Positions 1 through 4,472 of a stretch of 5,056 nucleotides of DNA are shown one piece after another; position 1 is the stretch's first letter, and each line of letters opens with the position of its first letter. The notes below the pieces were generated by a model. The model saw only the letters and a list, made by a program, of their open reading frames with translations, made no database searches and had not been told where the DNA came from. The translations under genes were made by a program, and so were the position numbers. Source of the DNA: Hyphomicrobiales bacterium (GTDB lineage Bacteria > Pseudomonadota > Alphaproteobacteria > Rhizobiales > Aestuariivirgaceae); the NCBI GenBank assembly GCA_027067085.1, contig JAMOMM010000548.1, positions 1 through 5,056 on the forward strand. Reading direction: 5' to 3'.

Positions 1-174
1 TGTCGCTGGCCGATTGGTGATGTGGGTGCTGATGATTTTAGATTTTGTGGTGCGCAATGCAGCACTGAAAAGCCATACTGCAGCGAGCATTCGATTAGAG
101 CCTACGCTGGTCAAGCCGTCACAAAACGGGCGACTAAAATTGCTGGCAACATAGCAAGAAAGGCGATGGCGTGA
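1..174 (+). CDS. gcrA: GcrA-family cell cycle regulator, C-terminal fragment
   Basis: The reading frame is open from base 1 to the TGA at 172-174 and gives the last 57 residues of a protein whose start lies outside the window. It opens with CRWPIGD, then FRFCGAQC and PYCSEH, the hallmark of the C-terminal part of GcrA proteins. Cys1, Cys16, Cys20, Cys27 and His30 (fragment numbering) are spaced in a way that could suit metal binding, but that is inference. GcrA is known in Alphaproteobacteria as a transcription factor that works with sigma-70 RNA polymerase at promoters carrying GANTC sites methylated by CcrM; the C-terminal part contacts sigma and the N-terminal part binds DNA. Only the C-terminal part is seen here. 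Phage-borne copies are common. The stop overlaps the next start by one base (TGATG), so it is probably the upstream member of the same operon. Confidence 0.85.
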   Translation, partial: CRWPIGDVGADDFRFCGAQCSTEKPYCSEHSIRAYAGQAVTKRATKIAGNIARKAMA

Positions 175-506
175 TGGCTTTTCTTATTGGACAGAAAGTG
201 GTTTGTGTAAGAACCTGCAAAAATGTTGATCTGCTTGTTTCTTACGATGTCATACCGCCAGTTGTTATTGGTGATGTTTATACGGTTGGAGATATTCAAA
301 AAACAAAGGGTGGTGAAATACATTTAGTTTTGGTGGAACTTGATACATGGTTTGAAGGTGCACCATGCGAAGACGGTTCTTACATTAAGGCCATGTTGCT
401 TGGTTATCCAAAACAATTATTCAAACCTCTAATCGAGCGCAAAACTGATATTGCGGTATTCGAAGAACTGCTCACGCCAGCACCGAAAATTGTTGAGCCT
501 GCGTGA
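174..506 (+). CDS. Conserved phage hypothetical protein, 110 aa
   Basis: Function is unknown. The ATG at 174 is chosen over the GTG at 171 because it makes a one-base TGATG overlap with gcrA and has an AAAGG Shine-Dalgarno about 9 bases upstream. The N-terminal half is beta-rich (GQKVVCV at 6-12, DVYTVGDI at 34-41, HLVLVEL at 50-56), which suggests a small SH3-like barrel; this is inference. The C-terminal part, FKPLIERKTDIAVFEELL (83-100), resembles a tail I recognise from small hypothetical proteins of rhizobial and related prophages (FRP-x-x-x-RKTDI). No catalytic motif or membrane segment is visible. It lies between gcrA and the methyltransferase, and its TGA overlaps the methyltransferase ATG by one base, so the three are probably translated together. 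Confidence 0.8.
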   Translation: MAFLIGQKVVCVRTCKNVDLLVSYDVIPPVVIGDVYTVGDIQKTKGGEIHLVLVELDTWFEGAPCEDGSYIKAMLLGYPKQLFKPLIERKTDIAVFEELLTPAPKIVEPA

Positions 507-1075
507 TGAACAACTGGCCTTTCCAAAACTTAAAAATGTTTGGCTATGACCTCATCATGGCTGACCCGCCCTGGCGGTTTGACAATTGGTCGGCCAAAGG
601 TGAGCGCAAAAATGCGTCAGCGAAATATGACTGCATGCCGCTTGATGACATCAAGGCTCTACCAGTTGCCGATCTTGCCGCACCTGATTGCTTGCTGTTT
701 TTGTGGGCCACAAACCCAATGCTACCGCAAGCATTTGAAGTGATGAAAGCGTGGAACTTTAAATTCAAAACAGCAGGCACGTGGGTAAAGAAAACCACCC
801 ATGGGAAGATTGCATTTGGCACGGGCTATGTCCTGCGCTCGGCAAATGAGCCGTTCTTAATCGGCACCATCGGCAAGCCAAAGACCGCGCGAAATGTTCG
901 CTCGGTTATTGAAGGCAAGGTGCGGGAGCATTCCCGCAAACCAGAAGAAGCTTTCACGGCCGCCGAAAACTTAATCCCAAGCGCTAGGCGGGTCGAACTG
1001 TTCTCACGTCAACCGCGCGATGGTTGGGCCACTTGGGGTAATGAAATCAATAAATTTGAAAGGGTAAGTTCATGA
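506..1075 (+). CDS. MT-A70 family adenine-N6 DNA methyltransferase
   Basis: The 189-residue protein has YDLIMADPPW (14-23), whose DPPW is the catalytic motif IV of the MT-A70 class of S-adenosylmethionine-dependent N6-adenine methyltransferases. LLFLWATNP (63-71), FGTGYVLRSANEPFLIG (104-120) and EHSRKPEEAF (141-150) are also family-typical, and the ending RVELFSRQPRDGWATWGNE is a classic MT-A70 finish. Length matches phage stand-alone members. The family includes RNA methyltransferases, but phage copies like this are expected to act on DNA. The target sequence cannot be read from the protein, and no restriction enzyme gene is adjacent, so it is best called an orphan modifier. Possible roles are protecting phage DNA or altering regulatory marks. 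The ATG at 506 is preferred to the GTG at 503 because it forms a one-base overlap with the upstream stop. Its own stop overlaps the next gene by four bases (ATGA). Confidence 0.93.
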   Translation: MNNWPFQNLKMFGYDLIMADPPWRFDNWSAKGERKNASAKYDCMPLDDIKALPVADLAAPDCLLFLWATNPMLPQAFEVMKAWNFKFKTAGTWVKKTTHGKIAFGTGYVLRSANEPFLIGTIGKPKTARNVRSVIEGKVREHSRKPEEAFTAAENLIPSARRVELFSRQPRDGWATWGNEINKFERVSS

Positions 1076-1605
1076 GTGAAACTTTAGCAACGGCCAGCGA
1101 GGCTGACTTGGCATTTTGGAACAACAAGGTAAGGCCAACGGCTAAGGCCTTAAAACACTTTGGTCTAGATAAGTCTAAACCGCGCCGAAAATACAAAAAG
1201 AAATCACCGCCTCCAGTAAATGCGCTCGACCAGTATTTTGCCCATGACATTATTGTGCGTTCGCAAATGACGAGGTTTGGTTTGGTGTGTTTGTTTGAAC
1301 GGCATTTAAGTGAATATACTGGTGTTAGCTGGGGGCAGGTTACATCTAGAGAGCGTCGCCGAAAAGTCGCCATGGTGCGACAGGCCGTTATGTACCTTTT
1401 GGACACAAGAACAAATTCTTCGCTTGGTGAAATTGGTCGAGCCGTTTGTCGCCCAGATCATTCTACTATTATTTATGGGATTAAATGTGTAAGGGCCAGC
1501 TTGTTTGGCTCTGAACTCCCAAAAGGCACCACACTTCGAAAAGATTACAGGCCGATTATTCGGTCACTTGAAAGTCTCATTATACAAGAAGGGAAAGCAA
1601 ACTAA
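1072..1605 (+). CDS. DnaA C-terminal (domain IV)-like DNA-binding protein
   Basis: The 177-residue protein carries, at about 91-140, a match to the DnaA box-binding domain: RRKVAMVRQAVMYLL (96-110), then SLGEIGRAVCRPDHSTIIYG (117-136). This parallels the RQ, SLPEIG and RDHTTV pattern of DnaA domain IV, keeping the Asp-His-Ser-Thr set (129-132) that corresponds to DNA-contacting residues in DnaA. There is no Walker A or B motif, so the AAA+ ATPase is absent. A basic stretch KSKPRRKYKKK (34-44) lies in the N-terminal part. By inference it may recognise an origin, compete with host DnaA or act as a repressor. ATG at 1072 overlaps the methyltransferase stop by four bases and has AAGGG upstream. 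One base of overlap joins it to the membrane protein gene, with ssb after that, which supports a replication role. Confidence 0.85.
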   Translation: MSETLATASEADLAFWNNKVRPTAKALKHFGLDKSKPRRKYKKKSPPPVNALDQYFAHDIIVRSQMTRFGLVCLFERHLSEYTGVSWGQVTSRERRRKVAMVRQAVMYLLDTRTNSSLGEIGRAVCRPDHSTIIYGIKCVRASLFGSELPKGTTLRKDYRPIIRSLESLIIQEGKAN

Positions 1606-1820
1606 TGGATAATATTAGTAAAGAAACAAGGTTTTTTGGGGTAGGTGATGTGGTTTTTCTAACCACATCATTTGGGATGGCCAGCTTAGTTGGTGACAAT
1701 CAATTTCTTGATTTCGTTCAAGGCGTAACAGCCTTGGTACTTCTTGTAGGATTTATTGTTTGTGGCGCGCTGTTTTCTTCAAATGCAGTCGATGATTACC
1801 TAAATTGGAGTAAATCGTAA
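1605..1820 (+). CDS. Small putative membrane protein, 71 aa
   Basis: I do not recognise a family. Residues 37-57 (FVQGVTALVLLVGFIVCGALF) form a clear hydrophobic segment long enough to span a membrane. A second, weaker hydrophobic stretch at about 12-30 contains Asp15 and may or may not span. The ends are polar (SKETRFF near the start, DDYLNWSKS at the end). Start and stop each overlap a neighbour by one base (TAATG at both ends), and GAAGGG lies about 11 bases before the ATG, so it is a real, coupled member of the cluster. Its place between a DnaA-like protein and SSB allows a membrane-tethering role in phage replication, but nothing in the sequence proves it. Confidence 0.75.
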   Translation: MDNISKETRFFGVGDVVFLTTSFGMASLVGDNQFLDFVQGVTALVLLVGFIVCGALFSSNAVDDYLNWSKS

Positions 1821-2269
1821 TGGCTGGCTCAGTAAACAAAGTAATCATCGTTGGCAACGTTGGGCAAGACCCTGAAATTCGCTCCACTCAAGACGGGCGT
1901 AAAATTGCCAATCTCAGCATCGCAACAAGCGAAAGTTGGAAAGACAAAAACACGGGCGAGCGCCGCGAAAAAACAGAGTGGCATCGTGTTGTTATCTTCA
2001 CCGAAGGCCTTGTTCGCGTCATTGAAAGTTACATCAAAAAGGGCTCAAAACTTTATATCGAAGGGGCGCTGCAAACCCGTAAATGGACCGACCAAGCAGG
2101 CACGGACAAGTACACCACCGAAGTCGTATTGCAGGGCTTTAACGGCAAGTTGGTTATGCTTGATAATCGCGGCGGTAATGAAGGCAACGGGCAGGGCGGC
2201 GGTTCTGGTAATGGTGGCGACAAACAGGACTTTGCAAAGGACTTAGACGACGATTCTGTACCATTTTAA
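1820..2269 (+). CDS. ssb: Single-stranded DNA-binding protein
   Basis: The 149-residue protein is a bacterial-type SSB. It coats single-stranded DNA during replication and recombination and recruits partners through its tail. The OB-fold occupies roughly 4-112: SVNKVIIVGNVGQDPEIR near the start, SESWKDKNTGERREKTEWHRVV in the middle, and GSKLYIEGALQTRKW after that are all family-typical. A glycine- and asparagine-rich linker (about 117-134) leads to the acidic tip DLDDDSVPF, matching the DDDIPF-type motif that binds replication proteins. It is somewhat shorter than the 178-residue E. coli protein because the linker is short. GGAG lies 9 bases before the ATG, and the start overlaps the upstream TAA by one base. 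It closes the operon. A GANTC site (2252-2256) sits in the codons for the acidic tip. Confidence 0.96.
   Translation: MAGSVNKVIIVGNVGQDPEIRSTQDGRKIANLSIATSESWKDKNTGERREKTEWHRVVIFTEGLVRVIESYIKKGSKLYIEGALQTRKWTDQAGTDKYTTEVVLQGFNGKLVMLDNRGGNEGNGQGGGSGNGGDKQDFAKDLDDDSVPF
2252..2256. promoter_or_regulatory. GANTC site (GATTC) upstream of the HNH-like gene promoter
   Basis: This is one of only two GANTC sequences in the window. GANTC is the CcrM methylation target and the DNA context read by GcrA in Alphaproteobacteria. It lies in the acidic-tail codons of ssb, ending about 36 bases upstream of the extended -10 at 2290-2298. It may simply be a coding coincidence; a regulatory role is inference from rarity and position. 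Confidence 0.35.
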
Positions 2270-2289
2270 CAAGCAAAAACAACAAACTA

Positions 2290-2298
2290 TGCTATAAT
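2290..2298 (+). promoter_or_regulatory. Extended -10 promoter (TGCTATAAT)
   Basis: TG-C-TATAAT is a perfect extended -10 element in the 98-base gap after ssb. No good -35 is present at the normal distance (2270-2275 reads CAAGCA), which is tolerable for an extended -10 promoter. Transcription would start near 2305, at the first base pairs of the leader hairpin. It would drive the HNH-like gene and the overlapping HAD gene independently of the upstream operon. Confidence 0.55.
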
Positions 2299-2302
2299 TA
2301 AC

Positions 2303-2338
2303 GGGCTGATTTTGGTGCTCCAACACTGCAACCAGCCC
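2303..2338 (+). promoter_or_regulatory. 5' leader hairpin before the HNH-like gene
   Basis: GGGCTG (2303-2308) pairs with CAGCCC (2333-2338), enclosing a smaller hairpin TTGG (2312-2315) and CCAA (2320-2323) around a TGCT loop. The outer stem starts within a few bases of the predicted transcription start, so the mRNA would begin with a structured 5' end. No T-run follows, so it is not an intrinsic terminator. It may stabilise the transcript or bind a regulator; both are inference. Confidence 0.45.
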
Positions 2339-2347
2339 TAACCATAC

Positions 2348-2364
2348 AACCTGATAAGGAGGTT
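2348..2364 (+). promoter_or_regulatory. Strong Shine-Dalgarno in a possible small hairpin
   Basis: AAGGAGGT (2356-2363) is complementary to the 16S rRNA 3' end over all 8 bases, far stronger than the sites of the upstream genes, and lies 4 bases before the ATG at 2368. AACCT (2348-2352) can pair with AGGTT (2360-2364) across a 7-base loop and would cover half of the site, so translation could be tuned by structure. Confidence 0.55.
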
Positions 2365-2367
2365 ATA

Positions 2368-2922
2368 ATGGCTGCGTCGATTACTGACACAGTGCGCCTT
2401 GGCGCGCAAACTGAATTTGGTGCTAACTTTAGGCATGGTTACGCTAGTAAGGCTGGCAAATCCAGTGAATACCTATCATGGCGAGGTGCTGTTTCTAGGT
2501 GCACCAAACCCCACGACAAGAATTACAACAAGTATGGTGGCCGAGGGATTGGGGTTTGTGATAGGTGGAGACACGGCGAAAAAGATCGTTCAGGGTTTCA
2601 ATGCTTTATTGTAGACATGGGCGACAAGCCGAGCAAAAAACACTCCCTTGATCGCATAAATAATGATGGTGATTATTCTCCAGAAAATTGTAAATGGTCA
2701 ACGCACAGAGAACAATGCAACAACCGTCGATCAAGCAAGTGGATCACATTGGATGGAGAGACAAAAACTTTGGTCCAGTGGTGCAGGATTTACAATCATC
2801 CAAGAGGTCGTATTCACGCAAGATTAAAAGCTGGTTGGTCGGTTGATGATGCTTTTAAAAAAGCGTTAGTTCCTTCTGGACTTACAAGGTTGAAAGTTGG
2901 GGAAATAAAATCGTCATGTTGA
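2368..2922 (+). CDS. HNH/AP2-like phage DNA-binding or homing-type protein
   Basis: The 184-residue protein belongs to a phage family resembling HNH and AP2-domain homing endonucleases. YLSWRGAVSRC (35-45), YNKYGGRGIGVCDRW (53-67) and FIVDMGDKPSKKHSLDRI (80-97) are its markers, followed by NNDGDYSPENCKWSTHREQ (98-116), which parallels the DHI...DN...NL core of HNH proteins. The usual DHI is DRI here, so a catalytic histidine appears replaced, although His92 and His113 are nearby; cleavage activity is doubtful. The C-terminal part, ITLDGETKTLVQWCR (126-140) and RIHARLKAGWSVDDAF (148-163), looks like a DNA-binding module. The gene has its own promoter, leader hairpin and strong ribosome site, as expected of an inserted element. 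It overlaps the next gene by seven bases. An alternative role is a DNA-binding regulator without nuclease activity. Confidence 0.75.
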   Translation: MAASITDTVRLGAQTEFGANFRHGYASKAGKSSEYLSWRGAVSRCTKPHDKNYNKYGGRGIGVCDRWRHGEKDRSGFQCFIVDMGDKPSKKHSLDRINNDGDYSPENCKWSTHREQCNNRRSSKWITLDGETKTLVQWCRIYNHPRGRIHARLKAGWSVDDAFKKALVPSGLTRLKVGEIKSSC

Positions 2923-3197
2923 TAGCAATTGATTACGACGACACCTTCACGCGCGATCCGCTTGGCTGGCACGAAGCAATGCAAATTATGCAGGCCCATG
3001 GCCACACAATAATTGGTGCAACCATGCGGCACGAAAGAGAGGCGGGCGGCATGTCCGCCCTCTATATGCAGGTTTGCGATACGGTTTACTTTACCGGGCG
3101 CGTGGCAAAACGGAAATTCCTAGCCAGCAAAGGCGTGTTGCCTCATGTTTGGATCGATGATAATCCTGAGTTTATTGTCATGTCGGCGGCGGGGTGA
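2916..3197 (+). CDS. Small HAD-like phosphatase family protein
   Basis: The 93-residue protein shows the haloacid dehalogenase layout in miniature: IAIDYDDTFTRD near the start gives motif I (Asp6-x-Asp8-x-Thr10, nucleophile and acid/base), GATMR (34-38) fits motif II with Thr36, Lys65 or Lys66 could serve motif III, and WIDDNPE (79-85) gives motif IV with Asp81 and Asp82 for magnesium. There is essentially no cap domain, as in small phage HAD proteins, which may dephosphorylate nucleotides or nucleic acid ends; the substrate is not deducible. The ATG at 2916 lies inside the end of the HNH-like gene (7-base overlap), so translation is likely coupled; only a GGGG about 13 bases upstream resembles a ribosome site. 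Its stop codon is the first three bases of a 17-base direct repeat. Confidence 0.82.
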   Translation: MLIAIDYDDTFTRDPLGWHEAMQIMQAHGHTIIGATMRHEREAGGMSALYMQVCDTVYFTGRVAKRKFLASKGVLPHVWIDDNPEFIVMSAAG

Positions 3198-3211
3198 TGT
3201 TTCTTGATTGA
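3195..3211 (+). repeat. 17-base direct repeat, copy 1
   Basis: This sequence matches 3556-3572 at 16 of 17 positions, the only difference being T or C at position 4. It begins with the TGA stop of the HAD gene, and its last bases form part of a TTGA-type -35 element. With copy 2 it brackets the 103-residue unknown gene, as a duplicated promoter segment or a gene-cassette border would. Confidence 0.7.
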
Positions 3212-3237
3212 GAACCAAGTTTGGTGAAAGTGATAAT
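3208..3237 (+). promoter_or_regulatory. Candidate sigma-70 promoter (TTGAGA-N18-GATAAT)
   Basis: TTGAGA (3208-3213) and GATAAT (3232-3237) are separated by 18 bases. The predicted start, near 3244, falls at or just after the ATG at 3241. If the promoter is real, either the start is a few bases earlier and the message is leaderless, or the ATG at 3253 is used. Alternatively the gene is only read through from upstream. Confidence 0.35.
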
Positions 3238-3240
3238 ATA

Positions 3241-3552
3241 ATGAGCTATCAAATGTACGCAGGAGATGATGAAATATCTACTACTACGGAATGTACTTTA
3301 GTAGAGATTTGGTGTGCACCCTTCTATATCGACGCTAGGCCTCGGGATCAACAAATGGGAGATTTAGAAATTCCAGCTGAAGCGGTCAAGAAAGCTAATA
3401 AGACAATTCCTGTTGATCCCATTGAAGCGCAAGGCACGAAATATTGGCCAACCGAATTTAAACGTAAGGCTACAAAAGAAGATTATAAATCGGCTCGTGA
3501 ATTTCTAAGTCAAGCCGCCGAGCATGATTTAGACATCTGGGGTAGTTATTGA
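3241..3552 (+). CDS. Hypothetical protein, 103 aa, between direct repeats
   Basis: I do not recognise this protein. The ATG at 3241 is preferred to the upstream TTG at 3208, which lies inside the repeat and candidate promoter; GAAAG at 3226-3230 is a weak ribosome site, and ATG 3253 is an alternative. The N-terminal half is beta-like with VEIWCAPFYIDARPRD (21-36 from ATG 3241). The C-terminal half is helical and charged (KRKATKEDYKSAREFLSQAAEHDLDIW). No signal peptide, membrane segment or catalytic motif is seen. Base use is more AT-rich than in the replication cluster, and direct repeats flank it on both sides, so it is probably an accessory gene acquired separately from its neighbours. Confidence 0.7.
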   Translation: MSYQMYAGDDEISTTTECTLVEIWCAPFYIDARPRDQQMGDLEIPAEAVKKANKTIPVDPIEAQGTKYWPTEFKRKATKEDYKSAREFLSQAAEHDLDIWGSY

Positions 3553-3555
3553 GGC

Positions 3556-3572
3556 TGACGTTTCTTGATTGA
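3556..3572 (+). repeat. 17-base direct repeat, copy 2
   Basis: This is the partner of 3195-3211, 361 bases away and with one mismatch. It starts three bases after the stop of the 103-residue gene and, like copy 1, ends within a TTGA-type -35 element. Confidence 0.7.
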
Positions 3573-3596
3573 AACGCCCAAAAACTTCGCTATAGT
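3569..3596 (+). promoter_or_regulatory. Candidate sigma-70 promoter without a + strand gene
   Basis: TTGAAA (3569-3574) and TATAGT (3591-3596) are separated by 16 bases, the best two-element promoter match in the window. Transcription would start near 3603 and run into the 3' end of the minus-strand gene at 3645-3899. No + strand reading frame with a ribosome site follows, so the product would be an antisense or noncoding RNA, or the promoter is a leftover of a lost gene. Confidence 0.45.
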
Positions 3597-3644
3597 GCAA
3601 CTATTGGCTGAAATTGGCCGTTATATTATTTGATTGGGTTTTGA

Positions 3645-3899
3645 TCAACCACCAACGCCAGGATAGTCTAATTTAGCTTCCCTGAGAGCAACAGTTATAA
3701 AGCGTAGGACAAGTTCTTTATCTGCCCACGTTTTCTCGCCTACTTGAAGTGACCAGCCAAGAATTTGCTTGTACGTAGCGCAGCCCGCTATCGGTATGTT
3801 GTAATCAAAACCTTTATTGATAACGATATATCCATCGATAATTTTTATGGTGTCGTCTTTTTCGTATGATCCTTCAAAATCTTTGTCTGCTAAATTCAT
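3645..3899 (-). CDS. Hypothetical protein, 84 aa
   Basis: I do not recognise this protein. The ATG whose first base is 3899 is chosen because GGAG (3911-3908) stands 8 bases before it; a longer frame from 3956 would run back through the end of the upstream gene without a good site. The protein starts MNLADKDFEGSYEK. It has an alternating hydrophobic stretch TIKIIDGYIVINKGF (17-31), suggesting beta strands, then a more helical second half (ELVLRFITVALREAKLD). No membrane segment or known motif is visible. It is the last of three small co-directional genes, 16 bases after its neighbour, and its 3' end faces the convergent + strand unit. Confidence 0.7.
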   Translation of the reverse strand: MNLADKDFEGSYEKDDTIKIIDGYIVINKGFDYNIPIAGCATYKQILGWSLQVGEKTWADKELVLRFITVALREAKLDYPGVGG

Positions 3900-3915
3900 G
3901 TTACTTACTCCATTG

Positions 3916-4116
3916 TTAGTTGTTATCTGTTGTTTCTTCCATCCCAGCAAAAACACCAGCTAAATATGTAACTACTCGATCAGGGTCTGAATGATGGACA
4001 TCATCCAAATCAATCCCAAGAGCCTTGTAGAACTGATTTATTGTTATGTCGTGAGAAATAATTAGTTTGGCAACATCCATCTGGACAGCTTTTTCTTTAT
4101 CGTAAGTGTCAGTCAT
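3916..4116 (-). CDS. Hypothetical protein, 66 aa
   Basis: I do not recognise this protein. It is small, acidic and mostly helical in appearance. DVAKLIISHDITINQFYKALGI (14-35) vaguely resembles a helix-turn-helix (two helices around the ITINQF turn), but the match is too weak to call a regulator. The ATG overlaps the upstream gene's TGA by four bases (ATGA) and is preceded by a GGGGGA-like site, so it is translated as part of the same operon. Its small size and place among other unknown small genes are typical of phage accessory proteins that act on host targets, but no target can be named. Confidence 0.7.
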   Translation of the reverse strand: MTDTYDKEKAVQMDVAKLIISHDITINQFYKALGIDLDDVHHSDPDRVVTYLAGVFAGMEETTDNN

Positions 4117-4391
4117 TTATAATCCCCCAATTTTATCCCTTCTCTTTCTGGTGTGGTTTCCTCATCTGGCATTATTTCTAGCCGTAAGGGAGCATTAAAT
4201 AATATTCGTTCAGTGGAATACTCTTCGGTATCGGCAGGCCAGAAAGCAGCAAATATTTCTTTAACAGTGGTTTCTGGGTTAACGACAATTGCTTTCGTTG
4301 TCATTCCATCTGAAACCCCCTCGCGGTCTCTATCGCCACTAAATTGGCCAACTACTACAAACTGTCCTGCCTTATCGCTGTTATTATGCAA
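4113..4391 (-). CDS. Hypothetical protein, 92 aa, TTG start
   Basis: I do not recognise this protein. It starts at the TTG whose first base is 4391, supported by AAGGAG (4404-4399) 7 bases upstream; the first ATG, at codon 30, has no such site. The chain opens hydrophilic, then QFVVVGQFSGDRD (10-22), TTKAIVVNPETTVKEIFAAFW (31-51) and RILFNAPLRLEIM (62-74) suggest a mixed alpha/beta fold. It is acidic overall, with a charged C-terminus. No signal peptide or catalytic motif is apparent. It is first in a three-gene minus-strand operon and follows a 114-base gap with a plausible promoter, so it probably sets expression of the group. Confidence 0.72.
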   Translation of the reverse strand: MHNNSDKAGQFVVVGQFSGDRDREGVSDGMTTKAIVVNPETTVKEIFAAFWPADTEEYSTERILFNAPLRLEIMPDEETTPEREGIKLGDYK

Positions 4392-4398
4392 AATTAAG

Positions 4399-4404
4399 CT
4401 CCTT
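4399..4404 (-). promoter_or_regulatory. Shine-Dalgarno that fixes the TTG start
   Basis: AAGGAG on the minus strand lies 7 bases before the TTG at 4391-4389, the ideal distance, and decides the start of the 92-residue gene. Confidence 0.7.
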
Positions 4405-4419
4405 GGTTAATACTCGCAA

Positions 4420-4449
4420 AAGATATGTGATTCTATGGCGTTGTGGCAA
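4420..4449 (-). promoter_or_regulatory. Candidate promoter of the three-gene minus-strand operon
   Basis: On the minus strand, TTGCCA (4449-4444) and TATCTT (4425-4420) are separated by 18 bases; the -35 matches consensus at five of six positions and the -10 at four of six. The predicted start near 4413 leaves a short leader containing the AAGGAG ribosome site. A GANTC site (4429-4433) lies in the spacer. An alternative -10, TAGAAT (4435-4430), overlaps that site but has no -35 at a good distance. Confidence 0.4.
4429..4433. promoter_or_regulatory. GANTC site (GATTC) inside the candidate promoter
   Basis: This is the second of only two GANTC sequences in the window and the only intergenic one. 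It lies in the spacer between the candidate -35 and -10 of the minus-strand operon. GcrA is known to act at promoters with methylated GANTC near the core elements, so this is a plausible GcrA-responsive site; that is inference. Confidence 0.4.
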
Positions 4450-4472
4450 ACCAAAGATAGGCAATAGAACAT

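Noticed and set aside
111..323. Minus-strand frame of 70 codons at the left edge.
   Set aside because: It lies across the overlapping gcrA and 110-residue genes, which have coupled starts and family resemblance on the + strand.
544..822. Minus-strand open frame of 92 codons opposite the methyltransferase gene.
   Set aside because: It is a shadow of the strongly supported MT-A70 gene and has no recognisable motifs. The same applies to the minus-strand frame at 1047-1406 and to the + strand frames at 540, 1310, 1851, 2399, 4153, 4573 and 4799.
2303..2338. Hairpin after ssb considered as an intrinsic terminator of the replication operon.
   Set aside because: No T-run follows, and a perfect extended -10 lies just upstream, so it fits a 5' leader better.
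2303..2367. Leader considered as a HEARO/omega-type RNA associated with an HNH-family gene.
   Set aside because: It is far too short, and the downstream protein is not an IscB/IsrB-type RuvC protein.
3208..3240. Upstream TTG at 3208 as the start of the 103-residue gene (giving 114 residues).
   Set aside because: It lies inside the direct repeat and candidate -35, with no Shine-Dalgarno; the ATG at 3241 is more likely.
3603..3650. GGTT/AACC and GGC/GCC inverted repeats between the convergent units, considered as a bidirectional terminator.
   Set aside because: Stems are only 3-4 base pairs and no T-tract follows on either strand.
3645..4391. The three small genes considered as an anti-CRISPR operon with an associated regulator.
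   Set aside because: None shows a recognisable anti-CRISPR or Aca motif, and the helix-turn-helix resemblance in the 66-residue protein is too weak. It is kept only as an unknown accessory operon.
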